Assembly: GCF_005484965.1 (NCBI RefSeq)
Contig: NZ_CP034036.1
Coordinates: 4,278,001 to 4,342,000 of the forward strand
Reading direction: 5' to 3'
From: Brenneria nigrifluens DSM 30175 = ATCC 13028
GTDB lineage: Bacteria; Pseudomonadota; Gammaproteobacteria; Enterobacterales; Enterobacteriaceae
DNA: 64,000 bases
The notes under the pieces are model-generated. The model did no database searches and was not told the DNA's origin. It saw only the letters and a list, made by a program, of their open reading frames with translations. Numbering within the stretch: position 1 is the stretch's first letter; each line of letters starts with the position of its first letter. This document shows, in pieces, positions 44,264-52,966 of the stretch. The position numbers were made by a program, and so were the translations under genes.

Positions 44264-45241
44264 ATGACCAGCCTTGTTTTTTCCTATTCCCATGCGGATG
44301 AAGCATTACGCAATGAACTTGAAAAGCATCTGTCACCCCTGAAGAGAACAGGGAAGATCACTACATGGCACGATCGACGCATTGCTCCTGGGCAAGAGTT
44401 TGAACGTCAGATTGACCAGTATTTTGCCGAAGCTGATATCATTTTGCTGCTGATTAGCAGCGATTTCATTGCTTCAGATTATTGTTATCAGGTTGAGATG
44501 TCTAAGGCGCTTGAGCGTCATAAGCGTGGTGAGGCGGTGGTGATTCCGGTGATTTTGAGGGAGTGTGCCTGGCACTCGTTGCCGTTTGGAAGCATTCTCG
44601 CGGCTACTATAGACGGTAAACCAATCACTAAATTTGCCAGCCATGACGAGGGCTATGTTCAGGTCGTCGGCGCCGTTACACGGGCCATTACTAATATGGA
44701 AGTGAAAAAGCCGCAACAGGGTGTGAATGTCCATTCTCCGGCCACCACGCATTCAGTGTTTCAGACATCTGATATTATTTTTACGCCGCGTTCTGGCAAT
44801 CTTGCTCTGCCGAAGAGCTTTACGGACCTCGATAAAGATCGCGCCTACCGTGAAGGTTTTGAGTACGTCACACATTATTTTGAAAACTCACTTGCCGAAC
44901 TTAAAAAGCGCCATGCCGGGTTAGACGTTGATTTCCATCAACCTGACGTAGATTCCTTTACTTGCGCAGTTTATATTAACGGTAGCAAAGTTGGTCAGTG
45001 TGGTATCTGGCGTGGCAGTCGTCATATGGGATTGGGAGATATCTGCTACAGCCAAAGCGGTGTGACCCATAATAGCTTTAATGAAAGCCTGAGTATTGCT
45101 GATAATGGGCAGACCCTAGGCTTTCGTGCTCTGATGGGCTTTGGCTACAGCAATGCAAGAGATTCATTGCTTACCAACGAAGGAATGGCTGAGCATCTCT
45201 GGAAGATGTTTTTTGACCCAATCCAGCAACGCACCCGTTAA
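44264..45241 (+). CDS. TIR-domain protein, candidate anti-phage effector
   Basis: About 325 residues. The N-terminal TIR domain (about 1-145) starts TSLVFSYSHADEALRNELEKHL and includes the box-2-like WHDRRIAPGQEF and the SSDFIASDYCYQVEMSKALE helix, whose Glu is where the NADase catalytic Glu is expected. Residues 150-325 form a separate domain (AYREGFEYVTHYFENSLAELKKRH ... GGxxW-less, with VGQCGIWRGSRHMGLGDICYSQSG) that I do not recognise. Bacterial TIR proteins commonly degrade NAD+ or make cyclic ADP-ribose signals during infection, usually with a sensor gene; none is adjacent here. The start at 44264 follows GGAG about 12 bases upstream; a longer frame from 44231 is less likely. Confidence 0.82.
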   Translation: MTSLVFSYSHADEALRNELEKHLSPLKRTGKITTWHDRRIAPGQEFERQIDQYFAEADIILLLISSDFIASDYCYQVEMSKALERHKRGEAVVIPVILRECAWHSLPFGSILAATIDGKPITKFASHDEGYVQVVGAVTRAITNMEVKKPQQGVNVHSPATTHSVFQTSDIIFTPRSGNLALPKSFTDLDKDRAYREGFEYVTHYFENSLAELKKRHAGLDVDFHQPDVDSFTCAVYINGSKVGQCGIWRGSRHMGLGDICYSQSGVTHNSFNESLSIADNGQTLGFRALMGFGYSNARDSLLTNEGMAEHLWKMFFDPIQQRTR

Positions 45242-45793
45242 ACACTGCAGTAACAACATTCTGATATGGGTTGAATATTTAAATGTATAGTGAGAGCCCA
45301 CTGAGTTTAGGGATCACTACCGTGACGGGAGAGTCTCATTCCTCCCGATTCGCTTGCTGGGGGCGAATAATTTTGCCTTCGACAGTGAGCAGCCAGTAGT
45401 AGGCCAGCTTATCCATTCTTCTAGACATCCACCCCATCGCCCTAGGCCATCACGCACCGGCCTCATGATACAAAGCTGATTCACCGCAAACAATACAAGC
45501 CAGCGAGCTTTCCAAGAAAGCGGGTACCGCGTCGTTCCTATTGTTAGGTGAGAACCGACACAGGATGAGTCAAATTTACGTCGTTGTTGCTGACGTTGTC
45601 AGCACAGCCCAGGCAGCCCCGGTCTTCAAGGCTGCGGCGTGGTTTCCACAACGACCGGTCCAGTCCGCTCAGCATCAATTCGAGGACGAAGTACCCATCC
45701 GGTACTGATGCTCTCTGTTTTTATCCTACATTCTGGGACCTTTGCTGTTCCGTCATCAGTATGACGGTGCTGGCATATCCTCAAGGAGAATTT
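45242..45793. other. Non-coding gap
   Basis: No gene supported on either strand. Only short overlapping frames with no recognisable product; a small ORF begins at its right end. Confidence 0.6.
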
Positions 45794-45913
45794 ATGATTA
45801 TTCCCCTCGATTCCTCTGCACTGCGCTTTCAAAAACAGGTCGCTGTTGTGAAAGTGCCAGCCCTGAGTAACTTGAAAAGTGTAAGGAGATACCTTACAAT
45901 GGAGGCGATATGA
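45794..45913 (+). CDS. Small 39-residue ORF coupled to higB
   Basis: ATG 45794 follows AAGGAG at a good distance, and the frame MIIPLDSSALRFQKQVAVVK... ends with TGA that overlaps the higB ATG (ATGA). The last codons carry the GGAGG ribosome site of higB. It may be a leader peptide or the remnant of a fused upstream gene. No homologue recognised. Confidence 0.45.
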   Translation: MIIPLDSSALRFQKQVAVVKVPALSNLKSVRRYLTMEAI

Positions 45914-46182
45914 TCCGGAGCTTCAAGCACAAGGGGTTGCAGGTTTTATATGAGCGCGGCGATCAGTCGGGTGTACGTCCCGACCATATCCCACGCCTGC
46001 GGCGTTTGTTGATGTATCTGGACTACGCCGGTGCGCCAGGTGATATACCCGGCTTTGGCTTGCATCCCTTGAAGGGCAAGCGCAAAGGCTTCTGGTCGGC
46101 CAGCGTCTCAGGCAACTGGCGTGTGACATTTCGCTTTGTCGAGGGTGACGTCGAATTGATCGATTATCTTGATTATCACTAA
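45910..46182 (+). CDS. higB: HigB-type RelE-family toxin
   Basis: A 90-residue ribosome-dependent mRNA interferase. The pattern is that of HigB: MIRSFKHKGLQVLYERGD at the N-terminus, RLRRLLMYLDYA, PLKGKRKGFWSASVSGNWRVTF and the C-terminal VELIDYLDYH. GGAGG lies five bases before the ATG. The toxin gene precedes the antitoxin, as is usual for higBA. It probably stabilises the island. Confidence 0.94.
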   Translation: MIRSFKHKGLQVLYERGDQSGVRPDHIPRLRRLLMYLDYAGAPGDIPGFGLHPLKGKRKGFWSASVSGNWRVTFRFVEGDVELIDYLDYH

Positions 46183-46190
46183 GGAGGCCC

Positions 46191-46478
46191 ATGATGCCGA
46201 TGTATAACCCCCCCCATCCGGGGGAATCGCTGCGCGAAGACGTCTTGCCCGCCATTGGCCTGACGGTCTCTGCGCTGGCGCGGCATATCGGTTATTCACG
46301 CGGACAGTTGTCTACTGTGTTGAATTGTCATGCCGCGATCACCGCGGATCTGGCTTACCGTCTGGAGCTGGCGGGTATTGGTTCTGCACGCGTCTATCTG
46401 GCTGCGCAGGCGGCATACGATCTGTGGCAAGCGGAGCACCGTGAGCATCCCCCTATTAAGCGTCTTATATTCGCTTAG
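46191..46478 (+). CDS. higA: HigA-type antitoxin
   Basis: About 95 residues (94 if the second ATG is used), an XRE-type helix-turn-helix antitoxin with the family start NPPHPGESLREDVLPAIGLTVSALARHIGYSRGQLSTVLN. It neutralises HigB and represses the operon. AAGGAGG precedes the ATG, eight bases after the higB stop. Confidence 0.94.
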   Translation: MMPMYNPPHPGESLREDVLPAIGLTVSALARHIGYSRGQLSTVLNCHAAITADLAYRLELAGIGSARVYLAAQAAYDLWQAEHREHPPIKRLIFA

Positions 46479-46609
46479 TGGTCTTTGTCATAACCAGGCC
46501 CCACGAGTGAGCTGTCCCTGCGCGTTGGCATCCGTTCCAACCGCTTGGGATCAGTTCATTGGTGGGGTCTTTTTTATCGTTGAGGCTATTCAAATTTTAG
46601 CCAATCCTC

Positions 46610-47029
46610 TCAGGCTGTAAGCGGCTTTGTGAAAAAGTACCACTGGTGGTGCTCTGGAATATCGTTCAGGGTCATCTGCAACTGATAGCCCTGTTTTTCA
46701 TAGAATGGGCGCGCCTGGAAGCTCAGTGTATCTACCCGGGCATAGAGGCAACCGCGTGCCACAGCTTCTTGCTCTGCTGCCTGCATCAGTTTGCTACCCA
46801 TTCCTTCACCCCGCAGGCTCTCGTCAACCCAGAGATAATCAATATCCAGCCAGTTACCAAAAGTATTACCTATCAGTCCTGCCACCTTGTTACCGGCATC
46901 ATCGTGAGTAAACACCGCTAATGGTAAGCGATCAACGCTACCGATATGTTGACGATTGAAATTGAACAGCGGCTGGCGGATATCTTGGATATCTTCTGTA
47001 CTAGGGGTTGGGGTGACGATAAGACGCAT
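46610..47029 (-). CDS. GNAT-family N-acetyltransferase
   Basis: A 139-residue acetyltransferase. The acetyl-CoA loop is VDESLRGEGMGSKLMQAAEQEAVARG (R/Q-x-x-G-x-G/A) near residue 75-95, followed by the C-terminal ARPFYEKQGYQLQ strand-helix. The start at 47029 is set by a perfect AAGGAGG six bases upstream; the longer frame from 47050 would place that site inside the gene. Convergent with higA. Substrate unknown; it is passenger cargo of the island. Confidence 0.9.
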   Translation of the reverse strand: MRLIVTPTPSTEDIQDIRQPLFNFNRQHIGSVDRLPLAVFTHDDAGNKVAGLIGNTFGNWLDIDYLWVDESLRGEGMGSKLMQAAEQEAVARGCLYARVDTLSFQARPFYEKQGYQLQMTLNDIPEHHQWYFFTKPLTA

Positions 47030-47379
47030 AGGTTCCTCCTTGTTATTCATCTAGATTAAATAAGAGCTGCAAAGGGGTTTGAAGCCAGCGCGAAGGTTTC
47101 AAACGCTAGGCACAGGGTGTATTAGCCCCCTGATGATCCAGACATTTTGACCCGCTTAACGGACTGGCTCTAGCAGGAATCGCGCGCGGGAAGTCACCTC
47201 AGTTGTACCGACAACAGGGGGTGCCGGGATCATAAACCAAGCCGGATGGCGATCCCAGCATGGCCGCAAACCGATCAACACGGTTGTGGTGTAGACCGCA
47301 TTGTTGGCTGACGAGTGGATAAGCCTGCGATGAGATACGGGGCAACGGACCGCTGTGGCCCCAATCCCGGAGACTTCTT
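47030..47379. other. Gap before the replication gene
   Basis: No gene supported. Contains arm 2 of the inverted repeat (47118-47139). Confidence 0.6.
47118..47139 (-). repeat. 22-bp inverted repeat, arm 2
   Basis: Core AGCCCCCTGATG; pairs with 43950-43971 at 20 of 22 positions. The two arms enclose the TIR, higBA and GNAT genes. Confidence 0.7.
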
Positions 47380-48555
47380 ATGGCACACCATCATGACCAC
47401 CACAACACACAAGAGCACGATACCCTGTTTACCACGCCGACCGCACTTATGCTCGATACCCGTCTCACGCCCCTGGAGCGTAACGGCTGGCAAGTTTTGC
47501 GCATGCTGCGTGCGGCGGAGGGTCTTAGCCCGTTGACGAGCCTGGGGCAATTGCGACGCTATCTAACCTCCACGCCGTTAGGGCAGCGCGCTGGCTATGA
47601 GACGGCCTGGCGCGTCCTCGTAGTATTGCGGCTCACTGGCTGGATCAGCCTGGTGGGGCAGCATCGGGACCCCATGACCGGCCATGTCCTCAGCGAGCTG
47701 TATCAAGTCCATGAAAGCACGCTGACCTTCCATCAGGCGTGCGCGCTCGATGCAGGCCTCCCGGAGCTTCTGCAAACGTCCATCGGCCACGAAAATAATC
47801 AGGTCGATCGCGTCGCCATGTACATCAAGAAGACGCTTGAACACGCGCCCACCGCGGCCCCGACCCATGCCGAAGACCAAGGCAGCGATGATGATGAGCC
47901 GCCGGCACCACGCATGCCTCCTGTCCGGGAAGATGAAAACACAGCACAAGCGCCTGCATCCGGAGATTCCATCAGCACCACAGCAGGTCCGCAGCAGACC
48001 GACTCTGCCCAGCAGACAACTCCCAAGCAAGATAGTACGTATAGTAAGTATTTAAATAAAAAAGAACGTACGTACCGTGCACGCGCGCACGGCGAGGCCG
48101 GTCCGGTGTCACCGCCAGTAGCATTGCCGCCTTGCCTGGGCAGTGCCAAGGCTGAGCAGCAAAACGATGTGCAGGCGGCCTTGCATCGGCTGCCGCCCCA
48201 GTATCGCCAGGACGTGCTGGATGAATTGCAGGCACGCAGCCAGAGCGGCACCGTGCGCAACGTCATCGCTTACTTCTTCGGCCTGGTCAGGCGGGTGCTT
48301 GCCGGCGAGTTTCGCTTATGGGCAGGCCGCAAGGCCACACAACCGGCCAGCCATGCGCAACAGGCTGCTCCCTGCATGATGGCGACAATCCAACGCGCCG
48401 AAATTCGCCAGGAGCCAGCCCCTAAACTCGCATCACGCGAAACCGCGCTCGCGCATATCGCAGACATCCGCAAGATGCTGAACATGCCGGTGAACGCCGG
48501 AGACCTTGCCGCTCAGGTGATGCAGGCCAAGGGGTGGCGGACCCACCCTGCCTGA
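47380..48555 (+). CDS. STY4528-like pathogenicity-island replication protein
   Basis: 391 residues. The N-terminal part (about 18-130: TTPTALMLDTRLTPLERNGWQVLRMLRAAEGLSPLTSLGQLRRYL ... TAWRVLVVLRLTGWISLVGQ) is a winged-helix-like domain typical of a replication protein encoded by ICEs and Salmonella pathogenicity island 7-type elements. The middle (about 165-240) is low complexity, and the C-terminal region (about 255-390) contains another helical domain (QAALHRLPPQYRQDVLDELQARSQSGTVRNVIAYFFGLVRRVLAGEF). It suggests that part of the island derives from an integrative conjugative element; no conjugation genes are visible in the window. Confidence 0.75.
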   Translation: MAHHHDHHNTQEHDTLFTTPTALMLDTRLTPLERNGWQVLRMLRAAEGLSPLTSLGQLRRYLTSTPLGQRAGYETAWRVLVVLRLTGWISLVGQHRDPMTGHVLSELYQVHESTLTFHQACALDAGLPELLQTSIGHENNQVDRVAMYIKKTLEHAPTAAPTHAEDQGSDDDEPPAPRMPPVREDENTAQAPASGDSISTTAGPQQTDSAQQTTPKQDSTYSKYLNKKERTYRARAHGEAGPVSPPVALPPCLGSAKAEQQNDVQAALHRLPPQYRQDVLDELQARSQSGTVRNVIAYFFGLVRRVLAGEFRLWAGRKATQPASHAQQAAPCMMATIQRAEIRQEPAPKLASRETALAHIADIRKMLNMPVNAGDLAAQVMQAKGWRTHPA

Positions 48556-49614
48556 TGCCCGCCATGCCTTCGCGGCCTGCGGCCTAGACCAAGAGGCTCC
48601 GCCTCTTGGAACGCCGTTCTCGCCGAAGGGCAGGGGTGCAGGGGACGAACATCCCCTGCACCCAGTTATAGGCTGATGCGCTATATGGGCGTCAATGGTG
48701 CGCTGCGCCGGGTGCTCACCCGTTCAGTGCTCGCCTACGGCTGCGCTCCGCTGCGGCTTGCGCGCCCGCCATTGACTCCCACTTCGCGCGAATTTTTCCT
48801 GATTGTCGGGCAATTTCTTTGGATGCCGTCGCATGGGCTTTACATTCAAGCTGCCTGCGCAGGCGCGGCATGAGCACCATGTCGTCCTGCGCAGGTAGCC
48901 GACAAGGCCGAAGGCCGCGTCAGTGCAACAGACGGGGTAATGCGCATTCCTGCCGCTGATCCTTTTCGCTTTGCACGGCTCCGATGCGACGCCATGGGCC
49001 GTCACTGCACGCCGCAGTGACGGCCCTGATAATTGCAGCAACAATGCGGGTTGGCGCCGTATCCTATTTCATGCTGCGCACATGATGATGCCCTGACATG
49101 CTGGCATAACCATAACCCACCGGCAGGTTTAGATGCCGGGATACTTGGCGCAGGGCAATAAGCGCCACATCGGCTGAAGTTGCCACTTCACCGATGCCGT
49201 ACCCACCCGGTTGCCCATCCCTGGCGTGTTTCGGCTCAACTTTGCGCGCCGTCCCTACCCATGGGGAAGCCTGACTTATCCCTGGATTGATATACCCAGC
49301 CATCATCACATCGCGCCTACCTGCGCTTCTTTTGTCGTTTCAGTTCGACGTTATAAATGTCTATCTGGCGTAACCGCCCATCTTATTCTCATCACTTCAT
49401 AGGAGGTCATTATCCAAATTGTTTGTATCGCTATTCCTTGCGGTAAACACCGTCTGGTCTTCCCACAGGAAGCGGGACGGCGGCCTCATTCGAGGTAACA
49501 GGTGATCTGAGCACCTGGCCCATGCCCTTCGGGGATCTCGCTTTAGCGAGTTGGCAATAACACTCACCTTTTTTAGCTCAGGACAAAAAATACTCGGTTA
49601 AACAGGAGATATCG
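48556..49614. other. 1.06-kb non-coding stretch with long hairpins
   Basis: No gene supported on either strand. It holds three long perfect hairpins: 48589-48609 (9-bp stem, CCAAGAGGC/GCCTCTTGG), 48634-48663 (12-bp stem, GGGTGCAGGGGA/TCCCCTGCACCC) and 48996-49026 (13-bp stem, GGGCCGTCACTGC/GCAGTGACGGCCC). The first two may terminate the replication gene. The remainder is GC-rich and precedes a recombinase gene, so it could contain replication or transfer sites; this is unproven. Confidence 0.6.
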
Positions 49615-50478
49615 ATGGATGATCTCACCTATACGCTGCGACAGCTTTGCCAGCGAAATCGCGATGGCAGCCATGCGACGCAAGCCGATCGGATGCGGTC
49701 ACTGACCCTGGTCAGCCGCCAGCTACGCGAGGCGGGATTTAGGCAGATGCGGGCAACATCGCTTAAGGGTAAGCATGTCGCGGTATTACTGGAGCGTTGG
49801 CAGGGCGAAGGATTATCAGCAGGCACCCTCAAAAATCGCCTGGCGCATTTGCGATGGTGGGCCGAGAAGGTCGGCAAGGCCGGTGTTATCCCAGCAGATA
49901 ATACGCAACTGGGTATCCCTGAGCGGCGATTTGTCGCCAGCGAGAACAAGGCGTGTGACTTAGGTGATAGTTTGGATAAAGTGAATGATCCCTATGTACG
50001 CATGAGCCTGCTTTTGCAAAAGGCCTTTGGTCTGCGCCGCGAGGAGTCCATCAAGTTCCGACCCGGCTATGCTGACCGTGGGGATTGTCTCGTTCTCAAG
50101 AGAACATGGACCAAGGGCGGGCGTGAACGAACGATACCTATAATCACTGCTGAGCAACGAGACGTGCTCGATCAGTCGCATAGATTGGCTGGCGCGGGTT
50201 CGCTGATACCAGCATATAAAACCTATATACAGCAGCGCCATGTTTATGACGGTCAATGTAAAGCGGCAGGGCTGGGTCATATGCATGGACTGCGACATCA
50301 TTACGCCCAGGCCCGATATCAGGCATTGACGGGATGGCCAGCTCCGGCGGCAGGTGGCAAGTCTAGCCACATGCTATCATCCTCGGAGCGTACCCAGGAT
50401 GCGAACGCACGCCAGACCATAAGCCGAGAGCTGGGGCATGAGCGTACTCAGATCACGGCTGTGTATTTGGGGCGGTAA
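49615..50478 (+). CDS. Second tyrosine recombinase of the island (ICE-type integrase)
   Basis: A 287-residue protein with the N-terminal SAM-like phage integrase domain (about 1-105, MDDLTYTLRQLCQRN...) and an integrase catalytic domain. The first catalytic Arg is in FGLRREESIKFRPG near residue 139, HGLRHHYAQARYQ near 225 gives His-x-x-Arg, and the Tyr is in HERTQITAVYLGR at the C-terminus. AGGAGATATCG precedes the ATG. This domain pair is common in ICE-like islands next to STY4528-type proteins, and its role may be something other than integration at leuX. Confidence 0.88.
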   Translation: MDDLTYTLRQLCQRNRDGSHATQADRMRSLTLVSRQLREAGFRQMRATSLKGKHVAVLLERWQGEGLSAGTLKNRLAHLRWWAEKVGKAGVIPADNTQLGIPERRFVASENKACDLGDSLDKVNDPYVRMSLLLQKAFGLRREESIKFRPGYADRGDCLVLKRTWTKGGRERTIPIITAEQRDVLDQSHRLAGAGSLIPAYKTYIQQRHVYDGQCKAAGLGHMHGLRHHYAQARYQALTGWPAPAAGGKSSHMLSSSERTQDANARQTISRELGHERTQITAVYLGR

Positions 50479-51601
50479 GAAGGCATATCGTCAGTCTGGC
50501 AATTACTCAAAACTATTTTTTGGCTATTCCATACTCATCCTGAGTAGCATTAAATCAACCATGCCCCTCGTCAAATCACTTTATTACCGGGAGGAGTATT
50601 TTTACCCTCAATAAGATGGCGTAATTGTGACGGTTTTCTGGCAGTCCGTTGATAATTTATTTATTAAGCGATCTAATAATATTCACTCATCTTGCATCAA
50701 GATAAGTTCATTAGGTACCTCAGAGATTGTTCTTCTAATAAAAGTCAATAAAAAGCTTATCAGATAATAATAAATAAGAGTGAGATCTGAATAGCCTGAT
50801 TTTTGACTGCTATGAGTTTATAACACTTTGCGTTACAACCAAATTTAAAAATCTTATTAAAATAATTTTCCATCAAGTTTTTTCCAATCCAACTATATTC
50901 AAGATATCTCCATATTAATTGACGAGTAAAATTTTTAGTGGTTTTCATTCAATTTAATTTTCATGACATTCTCATCGGAAAATTTATTTGACTAAAAGTG
51001 ATAATTTTTATAGTATTTTAATCCCATTAGCGAAAAATTTAAAACACCTTTACTGGACTGCCTTAGGATCGTGAACACTTCTGACCTATAGTTGGACTGT
51101 CCCCAAAGCGTGGCAATCCATGGCAAGCAATCTCAATAGTATCCACGTTATTTATTTCTAGTGGTTAGCTTGTTAATATATTTCAAGGCAATTTGTGCAT
51201 CGCGGAGGATCTTTACGAAAGGTATCTTGGTTGAACCCAAAAGTTTGAGGTTTGATTGATCACTTGGGGTAACAGATATTGCGGTTGCTGCGAAAGAAAA
51301 CTTGTTGCTGGATTGTGGTGGCGGGTTGATTTTCTGGATGCGAATAGTGTAAGTCCTTAGGATTTTTCGAATTGTTTTTTGTATTCAGAATAGTAGATGT
51401 TGATGCTGAGAGGACAATATGCAGTATAAAATGGTCGTTTGCTTTCTAAATTTTTCGATGAGTAAAAAATTTCTTATAGACTTATATAAATAATATTCCT
51501 AAAAGAAAGCAAAACATAAAGCCCAAAAGTAAAAAAGGATGCTTGCAAAAGTTTCAATAATTTTTTATAAATCATATATGCTGACCATCATGGGGTACAT
51601 C
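50479..51601. other. 1.1-kb AT-rich gap
   Basis: Strongly AT-rich compared with the host genes. One short minus-strand frame (50760-50948, 62 codons) has no ribosome site or recognisable product and is not called. No RNA gene or repeat identified. It probably holds the promoter of the small gene at 51602 and the dpd operon. Confidence 0.5.
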
Positions 51602-51835
51602 ATGCAATCTTTCGATACGCAGGTAGCTATGGCTATTATATCACGCTCTACAGGAGGATTTAGCTACGATACTCTAGCTAGGGCATTGATTTCAAATGTA
51701 AATTATCCATATAGTCAACATTTTCTTGATGAGTGTAGAAGCTTTTGCCTGCAACTAGAGGAGAAGGGATTGTTGAGGAGATGTCCTCACTGTGTGAATG
51801 TGCGGGATGAGTATTTCGAATACGTTCATCATTGA
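51602..51835 (+). CDS. Small hypothetical protein upstream of the dpd cluster
   Basis: 77 residues from ATG 51602 (GGGG seven bases upstream): MQSFDTQVAMAIISRSTGGFSYDTLARALISNVN ... CRSFCLQLEEKGLLRRCPHC. It looks like a small winged-helix-type fold, with several helices then RRCPHC near the end, a possible metal or thiol pair. Not recognised. It lies 100 bases before dpdC on the same strand, separated by a hairpin, so it could be a regulator of the cluster; that is a guess from position. A longer frame from 51539 is less likely. Confidence 0.55.
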   Translation: MQSFDTQVAMAIISRSTGGFSYDTLARALISNVNYPYSQHFLDECRSFCLQLEEKGLLRRCPHCVNVRDEYFEYVHH

Positions 51836-51840
51836 TAGCC

Positions 51841-51866
51841 CATCCCTGAAAGTTTTTTCAGGGATG
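51841..51866 (+). terminator. Hairpin before dpdC
   Basis: CATCCCTGAAA (51841-51851), loop GTTT, TTTCAGGGATG (51856-51866): an 11-bp perfect stem directly after the small gene. No T-tract beyond the stem. Confidence 0.55.
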
Positions 51867-51937
51867 AAGAATGCGTTTCTTGCAACGACCCCTTTTCTGC
51901 GGTAGCTTTGCTACGAAGAATTTTTTGAGGGTAGGTT

Positions 51938-52894
51938 GTGAACCATATCAATCTGATAACTACATGCACGAATGGAAAACATGGTGATAGCTATAATTCA
52001 CTGAATTTAAGTGACTATTCGTCTGGAAAAACATTTTCGAATGTACTTATTCATTCTTGGTGTAGCGCCTCAAAAGAAGCGCTTTCAAAATCAGCATCCA
52101 TTTATGTTGAAGATCTTTACAAAGGTGGACATTGGGCAACTGCGAAAGCCATATATAAAAAATATCCTATTGATTTATGGGTTCTCTCTGCAGGGCTTGG
52201 TCTTCTACATAGTAAAGACAAGGTTGTGCCTTATCAGGCGACATTTGCTACAGGTTATCAAGAGTCCATCCCCTTGTATTCAAAGGATTATTCTGGGAAG
52301 GCCTTTCATAGGACATGGTGGAAAGAAATTACCGAAAGATCTGCTTTCAAATCTGATCATCCGACATCGATAACGGAATTGATGAAAAAGAAACCACAGG
52401 AGTATTTTATTATTTGTGGGTCTCCTGATTATATTAATGCTATTGAGCTTGATATTATTAATGGTCTGGAATACTTGGATGTGTCGCACAAACAGCTTTT
52501 AATTATCACATCAAAAAAAATAAATTTTAGATTGAAAGAGTATCTCTTAAAAAGTGATAATCGTATAGCCGAGTGGTTGAATTGCAATATGTTGATGCTT
52601 AATATAAAACTAGCTCAGCATGTTATAAGATATTTTACATCCTATCAGCGAGATGATTTAAGTATTCTTTCTCAAGAATTGTCGCGGGAATTTAATTTCT
52701 TGCCAGAGCGTAAAGTGATTCAAGGGATAAAGCGTAATCCTGATGAAGTGAAAAAATATATTTTTGACCTTTTACAGCAACAACCAGGAATCAGCGCAAC
52801 GAAGGCATTGCGTGCTTTTCGTGATTCAGGCAACAGTTTTGAAGAGAAACGTTTTCGCACTTTGTTTCAGGCTGTTACTGCTAGCAATGCCTAA
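51938..52894 (+). CDS. dpdC: DpdC, predicted dPreQ0-to-dADG converting enzyme
   Basis: 318 residues, GTG start after GAGGG. In Salmonella Montevideo DpdC is needed to turn the DNA base dPreQ0 into 2'-deoxy-7-amido-7-deazaguanosine. The call rests mainly on the position immediately before dpdA-dpdB. Visible features are an early LITTCTNGKHGD segment (residues 6-17), LWVLSAGLGLLHSKDKVVPYQATF near 84-107, FIICGSPDYINA near 152, and a C-terminal helical tail. The gene is much more AT-rich than dpdE-H, a sign of a separate origin. It ends 72 bases before dpdA. Confidence 0.75.
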   Translation: MNHINLITTCTNGKHGDSYNSLNLSDYSSGKTFSNVLIHSWCSASKEALSKSASIYVEDLYKGGHWATAKAIYKKYPIDLWVLSAGLGLLHSKDKVVPYQATFATGYQESIPLYSKDYSGKAFHRTWWKEITERSAFKSDHPTSITELMKKKPQEYFIICGSPDYINAIELDIINGLEYLDVSHKQLLIITSKKINFRLKEYLLKSDNRIAEWLNCNMLMLNIKLAQHVIRYFTSYQRDDLSILSQELSREFNFLPERKVIQGIKRNPDEVKKYIFDLLQQQPGISATKALRAFRDSGNSFEEKRFRTLFQAVTASNA

Positions 52895-52966
52895 TGTCTA
52901 GGCTAGAGTTTTGTGGTAGAATCTCGCTTTTTTTGAGGCTATGCAGAGGCGTCGCAGGAGAGCAGG

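Noticed and set aside
45584..45793. Upstream extension of the small ORF before higB (109 codons in total)
   Set aside because: Only the last 39 codons have a proper ribosome site; the extension has no coding features.
49064..49309. 81-codon minus-strand frame in the hairpin region
   Set aside because: No ribosome site, no family similarity, and composition like the neighbouring non-coding DNA.
50760..50948. 62-codon minus-strand frame in the AT-rich gap
   Set aside because: Lys/Ile-rich chance frame without ribosome site or similarity.
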